Source: Massospora cicadina (lineage: Eukaryota > Entomophthoromycota > Entomophthoromycetes > Entomophthorales > Entomophthoraceae). From it: DNA of 64,000 bases. Shown here piece after piece: positions 56,089 to 64,000 of the stretch. The position numbers and the translations under genes are program-made. The notes under the pieces were generated by a model. The model worked only from the letters and a program-made list of their open reading frames with translations. It was not told the DNA's origin and did no database searches. The stretch is taken from positions 21,832-85,831 of the forward strand of contig JAKSZP010013532.1 in assembly GCA_022478985.1 (NCBI GenBank). Reading direction: 5' to 3'. Positions within the stretch are counted from its first letter, which is position 1; every line of letters starts with the position of its first letter.

Positions 56089-56612
56089 TTATTTAGTTGA
56101 TTTCATTCTGGCCGCATCCACAATAGCTTTTCCCTGGTGGCCCATCAGTCCATACACCGGATGGGCTCTACCAGTACTCATAGTCACTATGGCCCCACCA
56201 TCATAGATTAGATTCAGCGAGCTAGATACTTCTGGCAATTTAACCCTTTTGTTATGAACTTTCAACAACAGTATACTGGGATCTTGTGGCCTTATGTCCA
56301 CCATCTTCAAGCAAGGATCCGCCCCCTTGTCTCCCCCAGTTGAACCAGCCCCATATTCTGGTGAACTCATTAAAATTATTTCTGTGGCTCCGCCCCCTGC
56401 AGTAAGACCTCCAGGGTTTGGGCGGGATCACTGTGGTTTGTTCTCAGGATAATATTCAATGTTGATATACACCAACAATACGTCATTTCTCAGTGCCCAG
56501 CTCCATACATCGTTGTTTGGTCTGCAATGCCTCTGGCATTCTGGTTTGCCTTTTGGGTGCTTACGCATCCTGACTGGCAGGCTGGTCTAAAATTCTTCTG
56601 CCGTTTCCATGA
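56089..56612 (-). pseudogene. Unidentified minus-strand protein, about 175 codons with two stops
   Basis: From an ATG at about 56612 (METAEEF) one frame runs to a stop at 56089 with only two interruptions; the last 93 codons (MSSPEYGAG..., from 56370) are fully open. It includes R-K-H-P-K-G-K-P-E-C-Q-R-H-C and L-L-V-Y-I-N-I-E-Y-Y, with a Gly-rich middle. I do not recognise it. It ends convergently with the AATAAA-bearing + strand unit, only about 30 bp apart. It may be a retroelement structural protein or a decayed host gene. Confidence 0.35.
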
Positions 56613-56639
56613 CAACTGGATTCCACAATGGCTATTGAA

Positions 56640-57300
56640 ATTAAAATTAAAAGACTAATAAAAAGCAGGGTTTTATTGATTTTTACTAGGTGGCGCAGGA
56701 TAAGAAAGAAAACAAACCCTCTCAATATCTGACAATTCATTATTTAAAATACTATCAAAGTTCAAAGGGAATTTATTGGTAAGTTTGTAACAGCTTGTTA
56801 CAGTCCAAATAAGGAAATATGCGAGTTCAGCCTAAAGAAGCTCAGAAAATTCGCTTTAATATAGCTGAATGACAGATGGGGAATTAGTTGTAGGCAATAC
56901 ATACCCTTGGGGTAAAAATTTAATAATTTAGCCAATCCCCAGTAGCTAAGATTATTGCACCTTGGGGGACCCCTGCCATGCCTATAAATGAGGGGTGATC
57001 CCTGCGTCAGTGCTTGAATGGACCTGGTTTCAGCTGGAGGAGTACCATCCAATGGACACCCCAGGGTTCTCCATGTGGTCAGAGTAATCCAACTGCTTAA
57101 TCCTGTTTTACTGCCCATGGAGTATCTGCAATCATGTTATCCCAATTTTTGGGGTTCCACTGAGAATTATCCAGGGTCTTTTGACTGATTTCATGATCAT
57201 GAGTTAGTACCATAGATCCTTTTAGTATTGTTTGAGGGCCAGATGACCTGAAGTTTGAGGGTGTTGATTTTTTACCAGGGTTGCTTCTCTTGGTCAAGAA
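56640..57300. other. AT-rich spacer, possible LTR fragment
   Basis: No gene. GGTGGCGCAGGATAAG at about 56690 resembles a primer-binding site next to an LTR end, and CCTATAAATGAG near 56980 a TATA box, but order and partner copy do not fit a complete element. Confidence 0.3.
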
Positions 57301-57489
57301 TTCTTATTTTAATCCAAATCAAATCTGGTATGATAATAAATAAATATAATTCTATTTAAAATAATCACTAGTGAGTATCCTCTGGTCAGCAAGGGTATTT
57401 CTTCCTTTTTAAGTAACACAAGGCCCTTGAACGTACAAGTAATAAACTCTGATGATTCTTCTTACTTGGAATGTACTTATTGCGACATA

Positions 57490-57610
57490 TTTGTTCAAAA
57501 CACAAAAATCCACGTGATCATAGACACAAGAGCGCCGGTGAACATAGTCTCCACCTGGTTAGTGGCTAAACTTATGTTGAAACCAGATGTGGATCATTGA
57601 GTAGTATACG
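57490..57610 (+). pseudogene. Gypsy-4 protease remnant
   Basis: V-I-I-D-T-R-A-P-V-N-I-V-S at 57514-57552: the catalytic D-T-G has become D-T-R, so the copy is dead at this site. Position just before the dUTPase-like domain and RT supports the call. Confidence 0.65.
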
Positions 57611-57794
57611 GGATGGCAGGAATGCATAGCACTGTGCTGGAAGTAGCATATAGCGCGTTGCCCCTACGATTCAGGTCAGTCCAGGTATCTGCTTTGGCGG
57701 TGGTCTTGCAAATAACCACTAAAATATTTTAATCAGCGCGGCTTTCATGAGGAAATTTGGCTTTGTGATAGATATGGCTTAAGAAACCCTTACT

Positions 57795-58330
57795 ATGTTC
57801 AGCCAACAGATTCCAGTATATTTTTCCTCTGGTGCAATCCCATTGGATCCAGTCCACTCCGGTCAGGTCAATCTAGCATACAGTGACAGAGTGATCCCTG
57901 TTCACTATCAGCAACTGAGTCAGCGGACCAAGATCCTCTCCAACCAGATATATGAGTATAAAGTGATTCCGCTTAGAGCAACGCGCCCTTTAAACTTACC
58001 GTCTGGACACCAGGGCATAATAGGGACTGGGCTCAAAATTGAAGTCCCTAAGGGACAGTATGGAGAAATCCTGGAGCCTCATCAGCACTCACGGCTAGAA
58101 CCACACGTGGCTCTGAGGCTATTGTTTCCTGGGAATGGGGAGGTGAAGGTGTTGCTCATGAACCTACAGAAGGAGACAATAAAAATTAGGTGGCACCAAG
58201 TGGTGGCTTACCTATACTTCATCCCTATTGGGGAAGTTCGACTTATTCATGACTTTGGCTCATGGGATGATCTTAGGCTACCAGCTTGCGCCTCATTCAG
58301 CATACTGACTGTAGTTTTGCACGAAGCGCT
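57795..58330 (+). pseudogene. Gypsy-4 dUTPase-like domain between protease and RT
   Basis: Residues 68-143 of a 253-codon frame (about 57996-58223) read N-L-P-S-G-H-Q-G-I-I-G-T-G-L-K-I-E-V-P-K-G, Y-G-E-I-L-E-P, then V-K-V-L-L-M-N-L and H-Q-V-V-A-Y-L-Y-F. This follows the trimeric dUTPase pattern (GTGLKI..P.G.YG.I..R.., V.L.N......GDR.AQL) but the catalytic Asp/Tyr motif and the Gly-Asp of the late motif are not kept. Gypsy elements of several eukaryotes have a related linker domain here. Catalysis is unlikely; a structural role is possible. Confidence 0.6.
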
Positions 58331-58414
58331 CATGGGACTATCAGCGGATCAGCAAGATAAGGCTATGGCATTATTTAAAAATATCGGGATATTTTTGCAA
58401 ATAATGATCATGAC

Positions 58415-59052
58415 TTGGGGTGCGCTCAAGGAGTGGTACATTGGATTGATATGGGGGATTACCCTCCCATTTGTTCGCATCCTATTAGACGTTCTAGAGC
58501 AGCAGAAGAGGTTGTCTCCAACAAAGTGGATAATCTTATTGAGCAAGGGATGCTAGAGCTATCAAACAGTCCCTGGGCATCACCTGTGCTCATTGTAAAG
58601 AAGAAGGATAGCTCAAATTAGGTGGTGATGGACTATCATAAACTCAATAATGTCACAAAGAAGGATTCTTAGCATCTTCCACAGATTGATGATGCGTTAG
58701 ACCAGTTGGGTGGGGCAAACTATTTTTCCACCATGGATTTGATCTCGGGTACTGGCAGATTATATTGCCACCAACTGAACGAGAGAAATGTGTGATCATC
58801 ACCTTGAGAGGGTTGTTCCAGCCAACGAACATGCCGCAAGGATTGTGTAATGCTCCGGCTACATTCCAGCATGCCATTGTTACAATTTTAGGTGATTTAA
58901 AGCTGTCCTGCATCTTAGTTTACCTTGATGACATCAGTGTTTTGCAAACGTTCACAGAGCATCTGGCCCACTTGGAGCAAGTGTTTCAGCGCCTCGCAAC
59001 CCTAATATCAAAATTAAGCCTCAGAAGTGCCATTTCTTTAAAGAAAAATTAA
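58415..59052 (+). pseudogene. Gypsy-4 reverse transcriptase
   Basis: W-I-D-M-G-D-Y-P-P-I, N-S-P-W-A-S-P-V-L-I-V-K-K-K-D, M-D-Y-H-K-L-N-N-V-T, P-Q-I-D-D-A-L-D-Q-L-G-G-A, Y-F-S-T-M-D-L-I-S-G, then after a frameshift M-P-Q-G-L-C-N-A-P-A-T-F-Q and catalytic Y-L-D-D at 58921-58932. Stops at 58619 and 58670. Confidence 0.88.
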
Positions 59053-59329
59053 AAACCTCAGTTTTGTTGTGGATTCAAATGGGCTTAAACCACAGCTGGC
59101 TAAAGTGGAAACGATAGGCAAGATGACTCAGCCAGAAAATAAGTGGGACATTCAAGTGTTTCTGGGGACAGTTGGGTATTTACTGACAGTTCATTCCCAA
59201 TTTCAGCTGCATCAGGGCCCCGCTTTTCAAGTTATTAGAGAAAATGCTTCTTTTGATTGGACAGAATGATGCCAGAATGCTTTCAATGTATTGCATACTG
59301 CATTAGCAAGTGCACCCATTTTGCAGTAC

Positions 59330-59756
59330 CCCAACTTTGATAAACAGTTCATAGTATAAACGGACGCATCATTAGCTGCTATTGGGCTGTATTATCCCAG
59401 AAGGATGATGACGGTGTGGAACATCCTGTCGCCTTATGTAGTTGGAGCTTGAATTGTCATGAACAAAACTACACCGTAACTGAGTGGGAGTGTTTAGCTG
59501 TGATCTACACTTATAAACAATTTTGGGTATATTTGCATGGGGTAAGATTTCAAGTAGTGTAGGATCATGCTTCCTTACGCTGGCTACAGAATCTGCATGA
59601 ACCGGAAGGATGGCTTGCACATTGGGCTCTGAAGCTGCAAGCTTACGATTTTGAGATCTTACTTTGACCTGGGGCAAAACATCAAAACGTGGATTGTCTG
59701 TCTCGATTGCCCACAGTCGCTATCACAGCAGATCTAGCTGATATAATGTATGAAAA
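59330..59756 (+). pseudogene. Gypsy-4 RNase H
   Basis: T-D-A-S-L-A-A-I-G, E-H-P-V-A-L-C-S-W-S-L, Q-N-Y-T-V-T-E-W-E-C-L-A-V-I and H-A-S-L-R-W-L-Q-N-L are readable with frame changes (the -D-H- block has a stop before it). The order matches family RNase H exactly. Confidence 0.82.
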
Positions 59757-59869
59757 ATGATGGTGAACAATTAGCAGGATGAGCTGCCACAAGTGATCAA
59801 GGTGTTAGACAGACTCAGGGAGGGTACCTTCATGCGAGGGGGAGAATTATACAAGTGGATTGGAGACTT

Positions 59870-60936
59870 GACGCTAAATTTTCCTAAGCCTTCAAATAGA
59901 CCCTCGATTATTATGGATTCTCATTGGGATGTAGGCCATGGTGTGTGAAAGACACTGGAGTTTTTGTGACCCTGATACTTCTGGGAAAGCATGCATTATT
60001 ATGTATTAGAAACTATTAGCTGTTGCCATCAATGTCAAGTTAAAAACTTTTCTGTAAGTAAACCACCTATCAATTAGTGAAGCCCCAGTTTGCATGGCAC
60101 ACCGTTTCTATTGATATAGTGGGACCTCTGGTGATTAGTGCCAACTAATCCAAGTATATAATTGTCGCCATCAATCATTTGACCTGAGGGTGGAGGCCAG
60201 GGCTATTAGCGACTTGGGCGCGGTCACCACTGCCAAGTTTATTATGGAATGTGTTATACAGTGGCATGGCTGTCCGCGGTTCATCCTGACAGACAATGGA
60301 ACCAACTTTACTTCTCATATCCTGCCAAAGTTAAACGAGTTGATGGCCATTCACGGGGTTTTGACCATCCCCTATCATCCAGAATCAAATGGGATGGTGG
60401 AGCGAGTTAACAAAACCCTAGTAAACATACTCTGCAAATTAATAATGGACTGGCCCTCAGAATGGATTGCTCTTCTACCTACCGCTGTGTTCGCTTATAA
60501 TATCAGCTATCATTCTGCCACTGGTAAGGGTCCCTTTCAACTGCTGTATGGATGACATCTGGCTCTGCCTGACTTGCTATATTCATGTGTAGAGGGCACT
60601 GGTGGTGTGAATCCTCAGCAATATCTAAGGCAACTCACGGATACATTGATCAAGTTGCAAACTGAAGCCTACTCCACCAGTTTGGCTATGAAAATTCGTG
60701 ACTAGGCAGCTGACCAGAAGCGCCGGAGCGGACTTCCATTGTTTGCTGAAGGGGATTATGTGTTATTCCACGACCAACATGGATTTGGACAAAAGAATAA
60801 GCTCTCCAACAACCATCTAGTACTAAAAAAAAATAAGCTCTCCAACATTTGGGTTGGCCCATTTGAGATTATCAAGAAGACTGATATGGATGTCTACACA
60901 ATCAAGGAACCTGCTGAGGGTCAGATTATCAACTGA
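59870..60936 (+). pseudogene. Gypsy-4 integrase, with a 36-bp insertion-derived duplication
   Basis: Zinc region C-H-Q-C near 60025; core S-I-D-I-V-G-P at about 60108, L-T-D-N-G-T-N-F-T-S and Y-H-P-E-S-N-G-M-V-E-R-V-N-K in the open frame 60190-60555. All three catalytic acids are present. The C-terminal V-G-P-F-E-I-I-K-K follows the duplicated N-K-L-S-N caused by ultra-short insertion 3. Confidence 0.88.
60812..60831 (+). mobile_element. Ultra-short retroposed insertion 3 (20 bases) within Gypsy-4 integrase C-terminus
   Basis: ACCATCTAGTACTAAAAAAA lies between perfect 16-bp copies of AATAAGCTCTCCAACA (60796-60811 and 60832-60847). Insert plus duplication add 36 bp, i.e. 12 codons without shifting the frame, between N-K-L-S-N and its repeated copy. 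Confidence 0.85.
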
Positions 60937-61000
60937 GTCCATGCTAAGTTCCTTATAGCGTACAAACAGTTAGGGCCTATCATCCAGTCAAAGGGGGTAA

Positions 61001-61444
61001 TGTTGGGAAGTTGATATGACTGGATGATACACTACCCATATTGGCAGATCACAGGGGAATTGAGATGAGTCTTGAGATTTATAAAAAGGGGATACACAAA
61101 TTATAATTGAGCAAGATGAGAGCATTCAGTGAATTGAGAGGAATCATGCCAAGATTCAATACAAATGAGAGAAACTCAAAAAAGGAAGAAGAATAGAAAA
61201 TACCACGCTAAGGATGAATCCAGCTGAGGGAATCGAGGTATACAGAGCCTGATGGAAAATTAAAAGGGGATAGTATTTTACAAGGAAGAAGAAGCGCAGA
61301 ATGGTCTGCGAGACATCTAAAAATAAAGGAAGAAATAAGGGGCAATAGATCCATATATATTATATTTAGTTTTATTATAAGAATCAACAATCCTCATATT
61401 GTTAATTGGGTTGCTAAGTGGCTATACCCTGTGCAAATCCAACT
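61001..61444 (+). repeat. Gypsy-4 LTR (about 444 bp)
   Basis: It starts TGTTGGGAAG right after the polypurine tract and ends near AAATCCAACT, giving short inverted ends TGTTGG/CCAAC[T]. A TATA-like TTTATAAAAAGGGG lies at about 61078. It is followed at once by TTGGCGACAGTGGACC, a primer-binding-like word. Confidence 0.65.
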
Positions 61445-61680
61445 TGGCGACAGTGGACCCAGACGCCAAGAAATTAACATTGGTGCTCACTACAGGGGGC
61501 TTCGCTGGTGGGCTTCTTGAGTAGTTGGAGGTTTTGGTACGGAGTGGCAAAAGCCACTGGTTAAGACCAGCGCTCCTTCATGAGGGCGCTGGGAGGTCTT
61601 GACCCACCATTGGGGTGGGTCGCAAAGAAGGATATCATCTGTTTAAGGGGAGGGCAATTTCAGAATTTTAACCAGATGAA
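61445..61680 (+). promoter_or_regulatory. Retroelement leader: primer-binding-like site and two hairpins
   Basis: TTGGCGACAGTGGACC at 61444-61459 stands where a tRNA primer would anneal. Two strong hairpins follow: CCAGCGC/GCGCTGG (61567-61573 with 61586-61592) and GACCCACC/GGTGGGTC (61601-61608 with 61614-61621). Such stem-loops are typical of packaging or dimerisation leaders. A leader should follow a 5' LTR, so its place after a 3' LTR is odd. Confidence 0.5.
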
Positions 61681-61829
61681 TCCTTCCAATAGTATCTGAA
61701 TTAGGGGTTTCAGTTAGTCAGGTGTTATTGCTGGCTAATCGCCTAGTTTGATACTATTTAATGATATAAAAATATTAATTGTTTTAGGATCATCAGATTC
61801 CCAGTTTGGCGCTACTATCAAATTGTGAC

Positions 61830-62050
61830 TGTGGGAATTTCTGGTGGAATGCTGCTGTATTCAGTTACCAGCTTCTAATGATGATTTCTCTAACCATTGT
61901 GGGAATTTCCGGTGGAATGCTGCTGTATTCAGTTACCAGCATCTAACTAATAATTTCATTAACTATAGTTTGAGTTGGCGAAATATTATCCCTGCACCAA
62001 CTTCCATAAGAAATGATTGTGGGATTTTCTGGTGGAAAGTTGAAGTAGTC
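61830..62050 (+). repeat. Short tandem-type repeat, about 68-bp unit
   Basis: TGTGGGAATTTCTGGTGGAA starts at 61830, recurs as TGTGGGAATTTCCGGTGGAA at 61898 (period 68) and more loosely at 62018 (offset 120). The first two units share over 40 bases almost without change. Nearby TTTGGCGCTACTATC (about 61806) again resembles an LTR/primer-site junction. Confidence 0.65.
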
Positions 62051-62179
62051 GTTATCAATCATTTATGAATTTTCAACTAATTTGGAGTACCAGCGACTCA
62101 TGCCAAGGATGCAAATGTCTATTTAATTATGAAATTTAAATACAATCAACCAGCAACTTATGCTGAGGATGGATTAACC

Positions 62180-62580
62180 TAATTTAATATTCAGTGATCA
62201 GATGAGCAGATATGTAGGGAATCGCTATGAGGATGAATGAATAAAAGTTTATGATCTGATAGAGGTTTGGAATCTAGAGGCTGATGGGTTTTCCAGCAGA
62301 TGATTGGCCAAAGAGCACTTGGGTGCAGTAGTCCTAGAAGTAGTATAAATAGTTGATTCATTCCCTCTTAATAAACATCTCTCTTGTACCATTCTTACTT
62401 TTACTTTATAGTGCTAAGACCTGTGGGGTAAAAGTAGATAGGTTAGTGATCCCCAATATGGCGCGGGTGACATGCCAAGGGGTTAGCTGGCCCTGATGCC
62501 AATGAAGGCGAAATAGCAAAGGGCCACCAGTCTTCATACTGGTTGGCATGGCACACTAGCGGAGCCCAAGGTCAATTCTG
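62180..62580 (+). other. LTR-like sequence with TATA box, polyadenylation signal and primer-binding-like site
   Basis: It contains GTATAAATAG near 62343, TTAATAAACATC near 62370 and TATGGCGCGGGTGAC near 62457, the order of U3-R-U5-PBS. No second copy is in the window. It abuts the truncated Gypsy-5 at about 62580, which suggests that insertion or recombination cut that element. Confidence 0.45.
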
Positions 62581-63540
62581 CGACAGTAATTCTATAATTA
62601 CATTAGGCTTTAGATAAGGTCTTGCTGTAGTAGGTGATAGGATGGTCCACTAAGCTCTCATCATGATGAGCTAGTATGGCTTTGATGGTAATATCGCTAG
62701 AATCAGTAAAGAGGAGGAAGAGTTTATCAAAATTTTGGATTAATAAGTACTGGAGAATGGGAGAGAGAGATGCGTAGCAGATTTAAGGCCTGCTGTTGCA
62801 CTTTTCCATTGAAAGGGTATTCCTTTCTTTTGTAGATATACCAGAGGTTCAGAGGTGTCTGTGTAATGGGGGATATATTGGCAATAATATCCCACCATTC
62901 CTAAGAAAACTTTTACATCTCATAGGGATTTAGTGGGGGTCATTTTAGCAATAGCCAAGAACTTATCATCCACCGAGAATATACTGGCTTTGCTGACCTT
63001 ATGACCCAAAAAGCCTATCTCACTCTGGAAGAAAGAGCATTCTGACAGCTTTAGCTATAACAACGATTGTCATAACTGCTGAAAAACTTGTCTGAGGTTA
63101 TCTAATTGTAATTAAAGGTTCTTGAAAACGGTAATATCATCAAGTTATGCTAGTACGCAGGAGCATTTTAAGTCACATAGTGGTCCATCCATAGCGCATC
63201 AGAAGGTCACAGGGGCATTACATAACCCCTGAGGCATTTGATTGGAATCAAATAGTCCTTCACTTGTGATGAGAGCGCATTTTGACCGATCTTCAGGTGA
63301 CAAATCTACTTTCCAGTATCCACTGGTGAGATCCATAGTGTAGAAATATTGAGACCTCAACATTAAGTGTAAAGGGTCTTCTATACATGGCAGGAGGTAG
63401 CTATCTTTGCAAGTGATAGAGTTGAGGTGGCGATAATCCATAACAAACCAATGACCATCATCCTTTTTTTGAATTAATAAGAGTGGGGAAGCCCATGGAC
63501 TTTTGGAAGGCACAAGTAAACCGGCCTCCAACAGTTGCTA
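62580..63540 (-). pseudogene. Gypsy-5 reverse transcriptase and truncated RNase H
   Basis: K-S-P-W-A-S-P-L-L-L-I-Q-K-K-D, V-M-D-Y-R-H-L-N-S-I-T, M-D-L-T-S-G-Y-W-K-V, M-P-Q-G-L-C-N-A-P-V-T-F in the 110-codon frame 63199-63531; then a damaged -x-L-D-D at about 63140, F-L-G-H-K-V-S, and RNase H T-D-S-S-D-I-T-I-K-A-I-L-A near 62690. Cut at about 62580. Confidence 0.82.
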
Positions 63541-63655
63541 TAACTCTAAGGGTACTTGGGCTTCCCCAACTTTGGATCTTTAATATGGTCAGGATTTAAA
63601 CGGAGGGTGATTCTCCGTTTTAATTTGATGTATTACCTCAGACATTTTCCCATAA

Positions 63656-64000
63656 TCACTTGGTCCCAAGGAAAAATATAGCCATATTCCTTGAGGAGGT
63701 GTTTGACATTTGGCATTCATTTGGGGTAAGATTATCCCCAGTTCTACTATCAACCAAAGCTATGTTGTTTAGGAGATCGAACCCTATATCCTGTAACAAG
63801 ACAAAGAAACTCACATTGGCAATATTCTTGATGGGACATAGTTTTACATAAGCGATGGTAGCATGCCAAGGGACCTGGAGAGTTTTAGTGGAAAAGTTTC
63901 CTAATATAATAGAAATAGATTTTCCGTAGGCTGGATCCAAAATCCCCAAGCAAGTCAGTGCTTCCTTGATGGTAGGGTTGGGTTGTCCACTAAGCTCCAA
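63656..64000 (-). pseudogene. Gypsy-5 dUTPase-like linker domain (partial at window edge)
   Basis: The frame ends the window open to the right. I-S-I-I-L-G-N-F-S, then V-P-W-H-A-T-I-A-Y-V-K-L-C-P-I parallels V-K-V-L-L-M-N-L, then I-R-W-H-Q-V-V-A-Y-L-Y-F-I-P-I of Gypsy-4. The upstream half lies outside the window. Confidence 0.55.

Larger units (their letters stand above)
57300..61444 (+). mobile_element. Gypsy-4: Ty3/gypsy element with dUTPase-like domain
   Basis: The + strand order is protease remnant, dUTPase-like domain, RT, RNase H, integrase, polypurine tract (AAGGGGGTAA, 60990-60999) and 3' LTR starting TGTTGGGAAG at 61001. The 5' LTR and Gag are absent or unrecognisable. It has no chromodomain after integrase, unlike Gypsy-1 and -2. 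Several frameshifts and stops. The ultra-short insertion 3 sits in its integrase C-terminus. Confidence 0.85.
62580..64000 (-). mobile_element. Gypsy-5: partial Ty3/gypsy element running off the window
   Basis: Minus-strand order from the right edge: dUTPase-like end (63,88x-64000), RT (about 62940-63540) and the start of RNase H (about 62580-62720). The left side stops within RNase H. It belongs to the same general lineage as Gypsy-4 (same linker domain, M-P-Q-G-L-C-N-A-P), but is diverged. Confidence 0.82.

Noticed and set aside
1..64000. tRNA, rRNA or CRISPR arrays
   Set aside because: No cloverleaf with A and B box, no rRNA-like core and no regularly spaced repeats were seen by eye. A tRNA scan would be decisive.

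Overview
The window is eukaryotic, repeat-dense DNA in which I recognise no host gene with confidence. Almost every interpretable base belongs to retrotransposons of different ages inserted into one another. Two Ty3/gypsy elements carry an integrase-linked chromodomain of the fungal chromovirus type, so a fungus with an expanded genome (a rust-like basidiomycete would fit) is my best guess. This is an inference from element style only, and no lineage-specific gene was seen.

Layout. (1) About 1.2-11.0 kb, + strand: a decayed Ty3/gypsy copy (protease, RT, RNase H and integrase traces) split by full-length LINE-A copy 1 (3505-8771, - strand). (2) 11878-30358: a large LTR element without recognisable pol. 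Its second LTR was split by a 1.94-kb ORF1-only non-LTR element (HAL-like copy 1), which was split again by Gypsy-1 (16989-22390) and Gypsy-2 (22861-28811), both - strand. (3) 31340-41907: LINE-B on the + strand, split in its RT domain by LINE-A copy 2 (34399-39682). (4) 42102-53745: an old + strand relative of Gypsy-2, split by LINE-A copy 3 (43820-49095) and HAL-like copy 2 (50882-52825), and broken off at the 5'-truncated LINE-C (53746-about 55140). (5) About 55.1-57.3 kb: unidentified sequence with a damaged minus-strand coding frame. (6) 57.3-61.4 kb: Gypsy-4 (+), then LTR/leader-like sequence, a short tandem repeat and truncated Gypsy-5 (-) running off the right edge.

How the parts relate. 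LINE-A and LINE-B each total about 5.27 kb and read as one long frame: an N-terminal domain, a CX2CX4HX4C knuckle, an APE-type endonuclease, RT with an FADD active site, and a C-terminal CX2CX7HX4C motif. The HAL-like element has a related N-terminal half and knuckle, no endonuclease or RT, and the same 3' tail, so it was probably moved by the LINE machinery. The Gypsy-2 lineage has a protein-coding reading frame inside its LTR. Separately, three 17-20 base insertions with one shared core and 16-bp target duplications point to a further, unseen retroposon family. All long frames carry stops or frameshifts, so everything here looks inactive or nearly so.
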